A stretch of 64,000 nt of DNA, taken from CAVQBJ01 sp963819075 (GTDB lineage: Bacteria > Actinomycetota > Thermoleophilia > Solirubrobacterales > Solirubrobacteraceae). The notes below the pieces were generated by a model, which saw only the letters and a program-made list of their open reading frames with translations, was not told where the DNA came from and searched no databases. Within the stretch, counting starts at the first letter, position 1, and each line of letters starts with the position of its first letter. Positions 43,375-52,318 of this stretch are shown here, piece after piece. A program made the translations under genes and the position numbers. The stretch spans positions 186,001-250,000 of the forward strand of contig CAWFUP010000001.1 of NCBI GenBank assembly GCA_963819075.1, read 5' to 3'.

Positions 43375-43529
43375 TGGCTTCCTCACCCCTTAACCCCTTC
43401 CTGCTATCGACCCTGCGTCCACACTATGCGAAGCGCCCGGCGGGGGCAAGGGCCGGGCCATGCAAATTGCGGGATACGCCCGCGCGGGGTAGCGCGGGCG
43501 CGGCGCGGGCCGCCGGGCCGCGGCGCTGG

Positions 43530-43720
43530 GGTGTGCTCGCTTACGCCTGTGGGGCAGGCGGTTGGGAGCACACCTCGCGGCGGGCGCGGGTTGCTGGGCC
43601 GGGGTGTGCTCGCTTACGCCCGTATGGCGGGCACTCGGGAGCACACCTCGCGGCGGGCGCGGGTTGCTGGGCCGGGGTGTGCTCGCTTACGCCCGTATGG
43701 CGGGCACTCGGGAGCACACC
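43530..43720 (+). repeat. Three copies of a 45-bp palindromic element, 73-bp period
   Basis: Copies at 43530-43574, 43603-43647 and 43676-43720. Each begins GGTGTGCTC and ends GAGCACACC (outer 9-bp stem) and holds an inner GCCCG-TATGG-CGGGC stem-loop. Copies 2 and 3 are identical; copy 1 differs mainly in the inner stem (compensated GCCTG/CAGGC). The 28-bp spacers are identical to each other. The start-to-start period is exactly 73 bp. The same element recurs at 55102-55219 with the same 73-bp period but a different spacer. It is upstream of the exported protein at 43774. Confidence 0.9.
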
Positions 43721-43773
43721 TCGCGGCCGGCGCCGACCCGTGGCGGTCCTGTCGGTCGGCTACCGTTGCCTGC

Positions 43774-45552
43774 GTGCTGCCCGGCAACCCGACGACCGCG
43801 CTACGGCGGGTTCGCACCGTGCTGCGCTCGGCCCTCGCGACGAGCGCGTTGCTGCTCGCCCTGACCGCGCCGGTCGCGTCGGCCGCGGCCGGCGGCGGCT
43901 GTGCCGCTGCCCCGGGAGGCGGTCTGACGCTCGCGAACGTCGCCGCCGCGCACGGGGTCGTCGAGGCCGTCGGCGCCAACGGCCTCATCGCCAGCTCCCG
44001 GGACCTCGTGCACTGGCGGATTGCGCCGACCGGAGTGGTCCATAATCTGCGCGGGATCGTGTGGACGGGCAGCCGATGGGTCGCCGTCGGTGATATCGGC
44101 ACGATCCTGTCGCTGCGCTCCGGGCGCTGGACGGCAGCGAGTGGCCTGCCGAGCACCGGGTTGCGCGGCGTCGCGGCGCGCCCCGGCCTGATCGCCGCGG
44201 GCGGGAGTAACGGAGTCGTTCTCACGTCGCACGACGGAACCAGCTGGACGGTCGAGCGCAGCGGCACGACGGCGATCCTCTGGGGCGGGACTCGTGTCGG
44301 CTCGACGCTGCTGCTGAGCGGCCAGGAGTCGACGGTCATCGCGAGCACCGACGGGGTTACGTGGACGCCGATCCGCACCGAGCCGATCCCGACCCGTGAC
44401 ACGATCGCGCCGCGGCCGCTGCTCTGGCAGTTGGCCGCCAGCGGTCCCAAGGTGGTCGCAGTCGGCGACTTCGGCGCGATCCTCGAGGGGACGCTGGCCG
44501 GAGGGCTCGTCGGCGTGCCCAGTCCGACCGATGAGATCCTGCGCGGCGTCGCCGTCACCCGCGGGCGCTGGGTCGCGGTCGGCTCGGGCGGCACCGTCCT
44601 CTTCTCCCGCGATGGCCGCCACTGGCTGAGCGAGCACTCGCCGACGACCGTCGATCTGCGCGGCGTCGCCTGGACCGGGCGGCGCTGGGTCGCGGTCGGG
44701 GACGAGAGCACGGTGATCTCCTCCTCCGACGGCCGTCACTGGCGCGTGGACCAGACCGCGATGCCCTGTGCGCTCCTCGGCGTGGCCCGTGGCGCCGGTC
44801 GCTTCGTCGCGATCGGCGGCGCGGGTGACGTGCAGGTCTCGCGCGACGGGCGCCGCTGGCAGCGAGCCCCGCGGCCGACGCGCAACGACCTCTACGGCGT
44901 CGCGCGCGGCCCCGGGCTGTTCGTCGCGGCCGGCTCGGGCGGCACGGTGCTGACCTCGCCCGACGGCCTGCGCTGGACGAGCCGCCGAACCCCGACCCGC
45001 CTCAACCTGCACACCGTGAGCTGGATCGGCTCGGCGTACCTGGCGGGCGGGGATCGCGGAATCGTGTTGCGCTCGCGCGACGGGCGTCACTGGTCGCGCA
45101 TCGCGTTTCCCGCCTTTCACTCGGTGCGCGCGTTTGCGACCGGCGGCGGCGCGGCCATCGCCGCGGGGGCCGGGACGATCGCGCGCCGCGCCGCGGCGGG
45201 GGCCGCGTGGCAGCTTCTCTCCGTCGGGCTCGGGCGGTTCCAGACCGGCGTGGCCTACGGCGCCGGCCGCTTCGTCGTCGTCGGGCACAACGGCGAGGTC
45301 CAGGTCTCGAGCGACCGCGGCGCGTCCTGGCAAGCGCTGTCGGTCGGCGTGGACGTCAACCTCGACACCGTCGAGTGGACGGGGACCCGGTTCCTGGCCA
45401 CGGGCGAGGGCACGGCGATCACCTCGAGCGACGGCCTGACGTGGCATCCGGTCGCCGTGCGCACCCGGCGAAGCCTGCGCGCGCTCGCGCGCTCGGGGAC
45501 GACGGTCGTCGCGGTCGGCGACGCGGACACGCGCCTGCGGCTTCACGGCTGA
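43774..45552 (+). CDS. Exported BNR/photosystem-II-assembly-like beta-propeller protein
   Basis: A 592-residue protein from GTG 43774. Signal peptide about residues 12-38 (RTVLRSALATSALLLALTAPVASAAAGG). The remainder is about 13 blades of 40-45 residues on the pattern LRGVAWTGRRWVAVGDESTVISSSDGRHW, i.e. Asp-box/BNR-like repeats. Such proteins are extracellular or periplasmic binding scaffolds. It follows the three-copy 73-bp repeat array directly. No catalytic motif seen. Confidence 0.8.
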   Translation: MLPGNPTTALRRVRTVLRSALATSALLLALTAPVASAAAGGGCAAAPGGGLTLANVAAAHGVVEAVGANGLIASSRDLVHWRIAPTGVVHNLRGIVWTGSRWVAVGDIGTILSLRSGRWTAASGLPSTGLRGVAARPGLIAAGGSNGVVLTSHDGTSWTVERSGTTAILWGGTRVGSTLLLSGQESTVIASTDGVTWTPIRTEPIPTRDTIAPRPLLWQLAASGPKVVAVGDFGAILEGTLAGGLVGVPSPTDEILRGVAVTRGRWVAVGSGGTVLFSRDGRHWLSEHSPTTVDLRGVAWTGRRWVAVGDESTVISSSDGRHWRVDQTAMPCALLGVARGAGRFVAIGGAGDVQVSRDGRRWQRAPRPTRNDLYGVARGPGLFVAAGSGGTVLTSPDGLRWTSRRTPTRLNLHTVSWIGSAYLAGGDRGIVLRSRDGRHWSRIAFPAFHSVRAFATGGGAAIAAGAGTIARRAAAGAAWQLLSVGLGRFQTGVAYGAGRFVVVGHNGEVQVSSDRGASWQALSVGVDVNLDTVEWTGTRFLATGEGTAITSSDGLTWHPVAVRTRRSLRALARSGTTVVAVGDADTRLRLHG

Positions 45553-45593
45553 GCAGCGACGCTCGTCTCCCGGCGGCGGGATACTGACCTCGG

Positions 45594-45989
45594 ATGCCCG
45601 ATCGCAACGTCCTCGGGGGCGAGCTCGAGCCCTGCGGCAGTGACCCGATCACCGGCTTCTTCCGGGACGGCTGCTGCCGCACGAGCGCCGAGGATCTCGG
45701 CAGCCACACGATCTGCGCCGTCGTCACGGCCGAGTTCCTCGAGCATCAGCGGGGAATCGGCAACGACCTCACCACCCCGGCACCCCACTACGGGTTCGAG
45801 GGGCTCGTCCCCGGGGATCGATGGTGCGTCACGGCCGCGAACTGGCTGCGCGCGCACCTGGATGGCGCGGCCGCGTACGTCGTGCTGCGATCCACCCACG
45901 AGCGCGCGCTCGACACGGTCCCCCTCGCGGCGCTGCGCGAGCACGCGGTCGACGTCCCGCCCGACGCCGGGGCGTTCGAGGGGCGCTGA
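45594..45989 (+). CDS. DUF2237 family protein
   Basis: A 131-residue protein matching the DUF2237 consensus: NVLGGELEPCGSDPITGFFRDGCCRTSAEDLGSHTICAVVTAEFL, then GNDLTTPAPHYGFEGLVPGDRWCVTAANW and PLAALREHAVDV. Four conserved Cys are kept. Function is not established for the family. The gene is 41 bp downstream of the propeller gene and convergent with sdhE. Confidence 0.9.
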   Translation: MPDRNVLGGELEPCGSDPITGFFRDGCCRTSAEDLGSHTICAVVTAEFLEHQRGIGNDLTTPAPHYGFEGLVPGDRWCVTAANWLRAHLDGAAAYVVLRSTHERALDTVPLAALREHAVDVPPDAGAFEGR

Positions 45990-46021
45990 GCGCCCGCCTC
46001 AGCCCTCTCGCCGTCCGCCCG

Positions 46022-46936
46022 CTATGCCGCCGCGCCGACGACGCTCGTCGACCAGTCGATGACCGAGGTGGGCCTGACGACGTGGCGGTTGAGCCCGAGC
46101 TCCTTCGGCTCGAGCCCGAGCGCGAGACCGACGAGTTGGGGGAGGTGTAGCACCGGCATGTCCAGGTGCGTGCGGCCGGGGGGCACCACGGCAACCGGCT
46201 GCTGCAGGTCGAGGTTGAGGTGACAGAGCGGACACGGCGTCACGAGGCAGTCGGCCTCGGCGTCCATGGCGTCCCCGAGGTGGCGGCCGGCCTGCGTGAG
46301 CGACGCCTCCTTGTTCATCGTGATGATCGGGAATCCGCAGCACTTGCGCATGCCGGCGTACTCGACGACCGTGCCCCCGAGCGCGTCGATGACCTGCTCG
46401 AGATAGTGATCGCGCGGATGCTCCGCGTCGATCCCGACGCGCTTGCGTGGCCGCACGATGTAGCACCCGTAGAACGGTCCCACGCGCAGGTTCGTCAGTG
46501 GTCGCTTCACTCTCGCGCGCAGCTCGTCGAGCCCGAACTCCTCGACGAGCAGCCACAGGAAGTTCTTGTTGGTGAGGGGGTGGGCGGGATCCTTTTCATA
46601 GGTGAGTCCCTCGTCGGCGAGGTGCGCGTTGATGTGCTCGCGGTACTCGGCGCTGGCGTCGAGGCGCTCCTGGCACTCGCTCTGCGCGCCCTGGCAGGTC
46701 GAGCAGATGTTCATCATCAGCGCGCCGTCGGTCTGCTGCGCGAGCGCGAACGTGCGCGCGTTCAGCGTGTCGGCCAGCTCCTGGTTGTGCTCGGCGATGA
46801 CTCCGGCCCCGGTGCAGCAGGCGCGGTCGAGCTCGATCAGCTCGATGTCGAGCAGGGGGGCGACCTTCGCCATGCTGCCGTGCAGCTCAGGGGTGAAGCC
46901 GCGGCTCACACAGCCGGGCCAGTAGGCGACCTTCAT
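46022..46936 (-). CDS. Succinate dehydrogenase third subunit, SdhE/HdrB-like (CCG domains)
   Basis: A 304-residue protein with two CCG-type cysteine clusters: VAYWPGCVSRG, DRACCTGAGV and NICSTCQGA in the first half, and GPFYGCYIVRP, YAGMRKCCGFPIITMNK, TPCPLCHLNL in the second. These clusters hold the unusual 4Fe-4S centres of heterodisulfide reductase HdrB and of the SdhE subunit of class E succinate dehydrogenases, where it replaces the SdhC/D haem anchor. Its ATG overlaps the sdhB stop (ATGA). No transmembrane helices are seen, which matches the class. Confidence 0.88.
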   Translation of the reverse strand: MKVAYWPGCVSRGFTPELHGSMAKVAPLLDIELIELDRACCTGAGVIAEHNQELADTLNARTFALAQQTDGALMMNICSTCQGAQSECQERLDASAEYREHINAHLADEGLTYEKDPAHPLTNKNFLWLLVEEFGLDELRARVKRPLTNLRVGPFYGCYIVRPRKRVGIDAEHPRDHYLEQVIDALGGTVVEYAGMRKCCGFPIITMNKEASLTQAGRHLGDAMDAEADCLVTPCPLCHLNLDLQQPVAVVPPGRTHLDMPVLHLPQLVGLALGLEPKELGLNRHVVRPTSVIDWSTSVVGAAA

Positions 46937-48039
46937 GTCTGGGCAGCTCCCTGTGGTTCGTTGTCCTCGTCGGTGCCGCTGATGTAGAGGTTGAGCTCGT
47001 AACGCTCAGGGCGGCTGTCCACCTTTTCATAGATCTTCTGGACGGCCTTCAGGTCCTGGCTGGGAATCTTGTGCCCGAACAGGACCTTGGGCAGCGTCAT
47101 CTTGCGTCGCATGAAGCCCTTGATGGCCACCGGCAGCGATTCGAGCATCTCCTTGCCGGCGGCGGGGGCGAACTTGCCGAACCACGAGTTGCCGCCGTAG
47201 GACCGCGGAAGGAGCTCGGCCTCGTGCAGGAGTCCGTAGTCCTTGATCAAGGTGACAAAGGCGGCCTCGTGGCGATGTCCGTTGTTGGAATCGTTGATGT
47301 GCTCGTCACTACCGGCGATACGGCGCAGTCGCATGATCTGACCCATTGGATTGACGTCCTTCGGGCACGCGTCCACGCACTTGAAGCAGTGGGTGCAGTC
47401 GTAGATGCCGTGCGGGTCCTGTGAGAGGTCGACGAGTCGGTGGTGGCGCGACGCGTCACGCGGGTCGCCGACGAAGCGGTAGGCCTTGGCCAGCGCGGCC
47501 GGGCCGATGAAGCCAGGGTCGACCTCCATGGCCAGGCAGTCCGACACGCACGCGCCGCACTGGATGCAGCCCGCCGTCTGGGTGACGTCGACCATGCTCT
47601 CGCGCGGCACGATGTACTCCCGCTCGGGGATCGGCTGCACATTGATCAGCCATGGCGTGACGCGCTGGATCTTCTTCCAGTGCACCGCATCCATGTCGAC
47701 GATGAGGTCCTTGATCACCGGCATGTTGCCCATCGGCTCGATCTCGATGACACCATCGGTGGCACCCTCCAGCGCGGCGTCGAGATGGGTGTGGCAGGCC
47801 AGGGCCGGTTCACCGTTAACCCGCACCCCGCACGACCCGCAGATTGCCTGGCGGCAGGAACAGCGGATGCCGATCGACCCGTCGAAGCGGTTGCGGGCCT
47901 CGAGGATGCCCTCGAGCACCGAGCGATGCGGCTCGAGCTCGACGGTGTGCTCGTCCCAGTAGGGGGCGTCGCCGGACTCGGGGTTGTAACGGCGCAGCCG
48001 CAGCGTGAACGGCTGCGGCGGCCTGTGCGTCTCGGCCAT
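46933..48039 (-). CDS. sdhB: Succinate dehydrogenase iron-sulfur subunit with C-terminal extension
   Basis: A 368-residue protein, longer than the usual 230-250. The 2Fe-2S ferredoxin domain has RCSCRQAICGSCGVRVNGEPALAC; the second domain has CIQCGACVSDCLAME and CTHCFKCVDACPKDVNP for the 4Fe-4S and 3Fe-4S/4Fe-4S centres. The extra about 110 residues (from EHINDSNNGHRHEAAFVTLIKDYGLL on) are helical and resemble the HdrC/GlpC-type tail. It passes electrons from FAD in SdhA to SdhE and the quinone. Coupled to sdhE by an ATGA overlap. Confidence 0.93.
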   Translation of the reverse strand: MAETHRPPQPFTLRLRRYNPESGDAPYWDEHTVELEPHRSVLEGILEARNRFDGSIGIRCSCRQAICGSCGVRVNGEPALACHTHLDAALEGATDGVIEIEPMGNMPVIKDLIVDMDAVHWKKIQRVTPWLINVQPIPEREYIVPRESMVDVTQTAGCIQCGACVSDCLAMEVDPGFIGPAALAKAYRFVGDPRDASRHHRLVDLSQDPHGIYDCTHCFKCVDACPKDVNPMGQIMRLRRIAGSDEHINDSNNGHRHEAAFVTLIKDYGLLHEAELLPRSYGGNSWFGKFAPAAGKEMLESLPVAIKGFMRRKMTLPKVLFGHKIPSQDLKAVQKIYEKVDSRPERYELNLYISGTDEDNEPQGAAQT

Positions 48040-48204
48040 CAGGTGTTCGCCTCCTCATCGACGTGCCACCGGGGGCGCGGCAGGGCAAGCTGGGCAAGGA
48101 CGCAGGCCGAAGGCGATGCCGGCGGCATCGTCGAGGCCGAGGACGCAGCGCCAGCGCAGGCATGCCGCGTCATCCGGGGGTGCGTGGATGCGGAGGTGGG
48201 CACC
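48040..48204 (-). other. 165-bp gap between sdhA and sdhB, open frame with CxxC but no start
   Basis: The minus-strand frame that continues after the sdhA stop reads AACLRWRCVLGLDDAAGI and then FGLRPCPACPAAPP to a stop near 48050. It has protein-like composition and a CPAC motif, but there is no ATG, GTG or TTG between the sdhA stop and it. It could be a decayed or mis-sequenced small gene, or chance. Confidence 0.3.
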
Positions 48205-49898
48205 TCAGTACTTCCTTTCTTCAGGCTGCCACTGGGTGATCGTGACGGGCGAGTAGCTGATCTCCGGGCCCGCGCCGTTCAAGGTGATGTCGATGTGCTT
48301 GAGCCAGTCGTCGTCGTTGCGCTCGGGGAAGTCGATACGGAATTGCGCGCCGCGCGACTCCTTGCGCTCGATCGCCGCCACGACCGTCGCCTCGGCGCAG
48401 TCGAGCATGTACCCGAGCTCGAGTGCGCCAAGGACGTCTTGGTTGAACACCGTTCCACGGTCGTCGATCCATGCGGACTGCGCCTCTTCCTTGAGGCGGT
48501 TGACGATCTCCAGGCACGTCTGAGCCCTTCTTCGTCGCGGAACACGGCGGCGTAGTCGTTCATCGCGACCCCGAGCTCGTCCTTGATCTCGGACACGCGC
48601 CGGCCGCCCTGCTCGCGCGCGATGATCGAGTCGATCTCGCCGACGTCGCGTTTGAGCTGGGGCGTCGCCTCGAGCTCGGGCATACGCATCGACTTGGAGC
48701 GCTCGGCCGCGTGCTCGCCGGACCGCCGTCCGAAGATGAGCGTGTCCAGCAGGGAGTTCGCGCCGAGCCGGTTCCCACCGTGCACCGATACGCAGGCGAC
48801 CTCGCCGGCGGCGTACAGCCCCTCGATCGAGGTCTGGCCGTCGATGTCGGTCTTGACGCCGCCCATGATGTAGTGCTGGCCGGGGCGGATCATGATCGGC
48901 TCGCGGGTGATGTCGACGCCGGCGAAGTCGCGTCCGAGGTTGACGATCTCGCGCAGCGCCTCGAGTGTGCGCTTGCGCGGCACGACGGTCACGTCGAGGT
49001 AGATGCCCTGGCCGTCGGGGCCGACGCCGCGGCCCTCGTTGATCTCGATCTGCTCGGCGCGCGAGACGACGTCGCGCGAGGCGAGCTCCATCTTGTTGGG
49101 TGCCATCTTCTCCATGAAGCGCTCGCCTTGGCTGTTCAGCAGGTGGGCGCCCTCGCCGCGCGCTCCCTCGGTGATGAGGATCCCGTTGCCAAGCAGCGTC
49201 GTCGGGTGGTATTGGACCATCTCCATGTCCATCAGCGGCGCGCCGACGCGGTAGGCCAGCGAGATGCCGTCGCCGGTGACGATCAGGCCGTTGGTCGTCG
49301 GCTTGTAGCACTGGCCGGCCCCGCCGCAGGCGAGGATCACGCTCTTCGCGGTAAAGGCCTCCATCCGGCCGCTGCGTACGTCGCGGGCGATGACCCCCGC
49401 GCATGCGCCGGCGTCGTCGATGAGCAGCGAGGTCGTGAACCACTCCTCGTAGCGCGCGACCGTCTCGTGGTGCTTCATGAGCTGCTCGTAGAGCACATGC
49501 AGCAGTGCCTGGCCGGTGATATCGGCGACGTAGGCGGTGCGCTTCATCGAGGCGCCGCCGAAGGCGCGGAGGTCCATCTCGCCCTCGTCGTTGCGGTGGA
49601 AGGTGACGCCGATGTGCTCGAGGTGCATGACCTCGCCGGGCGCCTCGCTGCACATGATCTCGATCGCGTCCTGGTCGCCGAGGAAGTCGGAGCCCTTGAC
49701 CGTGTCGTAGGCGTGGGAGTGCCAGTCGTCGGCCAGGCTGATGGCGGCGTTGATGCCACCGGCGGCCGCGACGGAGTGCGAGCGAACGGGGTGGACCTTG
49801 CTCATGATGGCCACGCTCGCGCCGCCCTCGGCGGCAGCCAGGGCGGCCCGCTGGCCCGCGAGTCCGGCCCCGATGATCAAGACGTCGTGTGCTGGCAT
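48205..49898 (-). CDS. sdhA: Succinate dehydrogenase flavoprotein subunit, one frameshift
   Basis: ATG at 49898 with AGGGAG upstream. The FAD dinucleotide motif IIGAGLAGQRAALAAAEGG, the covalent-FAD His block VRSHSVAAAGGINAAISL, FHRNDEGEMDLRAFGG and the substrate/catalytic block RPGQHYIMGGVKTDIDGQTSIEGLYAAGEVACVSVHGGNRLGANSLLD are in frame. Near 48522 the frame breaks (AVFRDEEGL), and TCLEIVNRLKEEAQSAWIDDRG continues one frame over to the true end at 48205; one missing base explains it. Total length 1694 bp equals 564 codons plus 2 bases. Upstream of sdhB-sdhE in the same operon. Confidence 0.93.
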
Positions 49899-50080
49899 GG
49901 CTCCCTTGGATGAAGAGGGGTGCTGGGGCACGGGACTCTATAGGGCTGGGCCTGCCGGGCCCTCCGCGAGGCGGGGCCGGGCAGGGTCGTGGGCGGGCGG
50001 GTCGTGGGGGGCGCGCGACCCGCTGGACCGGGCTGCCCCCCGCCACAGAACCGACCCAAGCGCGTGCCACGCTCCAGCGG

Positions 50081-50968
50081 GTGCGCACTCATCAGCCCCC
50101 CGAGCTCGCCATCGCGCGGCTCGCCGCTCGTCAGCACGGCGTCGTGACCCGAGGACAGCTGCTCGACGCGGGTCTCGGCAGGCGAGCGATCGAGCATCGC
50201 GCGGCCGCGGGTCGCCTGTACCGTCTCCATCGCGGCGTCTATGGCGTCGGCTACGTCCCGGCCAGCCCGAACGCGCGCGCCATCGCCGCCGTGTTCGCCT
50301 GTGGGCCCGGTGCGGTGGTCAGTCATCGCTCGGCCGCGCTCCTGTGGGAGCTCGTGGAGAGCGCGCCGGGAGCCGTCGACGTGACGGCGCCAGCGGCGCG
50401 GCGACGGCGTGGCGTCGCGACCCACCGTTCGCGCGCGATGACCGGGCAGGACGTGACGAGGCAGCGCGGCATTCCGGTGACCTCGCCCGCGCGCACGCTC
50501 GTCGACCTCGCCGACGTACTCGACGACCGCCGCCTGGCGCGCGCGGTGAACGAGGCGCAGCTACGCCGGCTCGTTCGCCCCGGCGAGATCGCGGTGGCCC
50601 TCGATCGGGCCTCGGGTCGACGGGCGATCACCCGACTGCGTGCCTTCACCGAGCGCGCCGATGCCCCGACGCGCTCGGTCCTGGAAGACGCATTCCTCGC
50701 CTTCGTGGACCGGCACGACCTGCCGCGTCCATCGGTCAACCGTACGGTCGCGGGCCTCGAGGTCGACATGCTCTGGTCCGAGCAGCGGCTCATCGTCGAG
50801 CTCGATGGCCATGCGTCGCATGACCGTCCGGCGACGTTCGAAGCCGACCGCGAGCGCGACGCCGAGCTCGTCGCCGCGGGGTTCCGCGTGCTGCGGGTCA
50901 CGTGGCGGCGGCTGCGCGAGTATCCCGATCGCGAGGCCGCGCGCCTCGCGATGCTGCTCACACGCTGA
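50081..50968 (+). CDS. AbiEi-type antitoxin N-domain / DUF559-like protein
   Basis: A 295-residue protein from GTG 50081. The N-terminal 60 residues (LAARQHGVVTRGQLLDAGLGRRAIEHRAAAGRLYRLHRGVYGVG) match the winged-helix AbiEi antitoxin N-domain. The C-terminal 110 (AGLEVDMLWSEQRLIVELDGHASHDRPATFEADRERDAELVAAGFRVLRVTWRRL) match DUF559, a Vsr/restriction-endonuclease-like fold with the ELDGxxxH core. This combination is very common in actinobacteria, often in many copies; no partner toxin (AbiEii) is adjacent. Role uncertain. Confidence 0.85.
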   Translation: MRTHQPPELAIARLAARQHGVVTRGQLLDAGLGRRAIEHRAAAGRLYRLHRGVYGVGYVPASPNARAIAAVFACGPGAVVSHRSAALLWELVESAPGAVDVTAPAARRRRGVATHRSRAMTGQDVTRQRGIPVTSPARTLVDLADVLDDRRLARAVNEAQLRRLVRPGEIAVALDRASGRRAITRLRAFTERADAPTRSVLEDAFLAFVDRHDLPRPSVNRTVAGLEVDMLWSEQRLIVELDGHASHDRPATFEADRERDAELVAAGFRVLRVTWRRLREYPDREAARLAMLLTR

Positions 50969-51023
50969 TTTCCCCGCTCCGGCCGACGGTTTCCCCACGC
51001 GGCGGGACTAGGATGGGTACACC

Positions 51024-52175
51024 ATGATCGCTTGGCGCCCGTTTACGTTGATGCGGGTCTACGGGATCCGCATCAGCGTCGGCATCAGCTGGTTCCTGGT
51101 GCTGTTCCTGTACATCTTCTGGTTGACGCCGTCGTTCCATGACGTGCTTGGCGGGTCTGAGACGGCGGCCTATCTCGTGACGGTCGCGAGCGTGCTGTCG
51201 TTCTTCGTGTCGGTCGTCCTGCACGAGCTCGGGCACGCCTTCGTCGCGCGGCGCAACGGGCTGCAGGTCCTCGGCATCGAGCTGTGGATGCTCGGCGGTC
51301 TGACCCGGACATCGGGCGAGGTCACGACACCCGGACCGGAGTTCCGCGTCGCCGCGGCCGGCCCAGCGGTGACGCTGCTCGTCATCGTCGCCAGCCTGCT
51401 TGCGAGCGTGCTCATCACCTCGCCGCACGAGCTCGCCCAGGTCCCCGCCGGCACCGCGGTCCACGTGTCGCCGGTGCTGGTCTGGCTCATCTGGCTGGCG
51501 ATGCTGAATCTGCTCGTACTCGTGATCAACCTCGTCCCCGCCGTGCCGCTCGACGGCGGGCAGATGGCCCACGCGATCATCTGGAGACTGACCGGCGATC
51601 GCAACCGCGCGACGCAGGTCACGGGCCGCGTCGGTCAGGGCGCGGCGCTCATCGTCGCGGCCGCCGGACTGGTGCTGCTCGCCGACGGAAACTCGATCGG
51701 CGTCTGGCTGCTGCTGATGGCCGTGTTCGTCTACCAGGGTGCCGGCGCCGTCGTCGCACAGGGGTCGGTCGGCCGGCGCATCGCCCAGGTCCGGGTGAGC
51801 GACATCATGGACCGCGAGCCGGTGACGATGTCGCCGAGCACCACGATGCTCGAGGCGCGTGAGCAGTACTTCGATCGCTACCACTGGCCGTGGTTCGCGG
51901 TGATCGACGACGATCGGCACTTCCTCGGAGTGGTGACGCTGCCTCGCGCGCAGAGCGAGATCGCCGCCGGCCGCCCCGCGCTGGCGGTCAGCGAGGCGCT
52001 CGAGGACGAGGGACAGCAGCTTCGCATCGACGAGAACCAGCCGCTCGAGGCATTACTTCGCAGCGATGGGCTCCGGCGCCTCGGCGGCATCGTCGCCGTC
52101 GACGGCGATGGCGTTCTGCGGGGTGTCGTGACGGCGGCCCAGCTGCGTCAGGCGATGATGTCCGCCGCGCGCTGA
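51024..52175 (+). CDS. Site-2 protease-like zinc metallopeptidase (M50) with CBS domains
   Basis: A 383-residue protein. TM helices at about 20-40 and 48-68 are followed by SVVLHELGHAFVARRNG (HExGH zinc motif in a helix) and, two helices later, NLVPAVPLDGGQMAHAI, the NPDG-like Asp ligand of S2P/SpoIVFB peptidases. After about residue 255 a tandem CBS pair (VRVSDIMDREPVTMSPSTTMLEAREQYF and LRRLGGIVAVDGDGVLRGVVTAAQLR) binds nucleotides in homologs. It cleaves membrane-spanning substrates, typically anti-sigma factors. Confidence 0.9.
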   Translation: MIAWRPFTLMRVYGIRISVGISWFLVLFLYIFWLTPSFHDVLGGSETAAYLVTVASVLSFFVSVVLHELGHAFVARRNGLQVLGIELWMLGGLTRTSGEVTTPGPEFRVAAAGPAVTLLVIVASLLASVLITSPHELAQVPAGTAVHVSPVLVWLIWLAMLNLLVLVINLVPAVPLDGGQMAHAIIWRLTGDRNRATQVTGRVGQGAALIVAAAGLVLLADGNSIGVWLLLMAVFVYQGAGAVVAQGSVGRRIAQVRVSDIMDREPVTMSPSTTMLEAREQYFDRYHWPWFAVIDDDRHFLGVVTLPRAQSEIAAGRPALAVSEALEDEGQQLRIDENQPLEALLRSDGLRRLGGIVAVDGDGVLRGVVTAAQLRQAMMSAAR

Positions 52176-52318
52176 CGGGCGTCGGTGCGGTCGCGGCGAT
52201 TCTCGGTGTGCCCGCTGCCGACGCGGGATTCGGTGTCTTTGTGCCGGTTTGCCGTTGATTGGGCGAGTCCCGGGGCTCCCGGTTCAAGCGGGCGCGGGAT
52301 TCGGTCGACTGGATTCCC

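Noticed and set aside
43530..43720. CRISPR array
   Set aside because: The repeats are palindromic and regularly spaced, but the spacers are identical to each other within this locus, there are only three copies, and no cas genes lie nearby.
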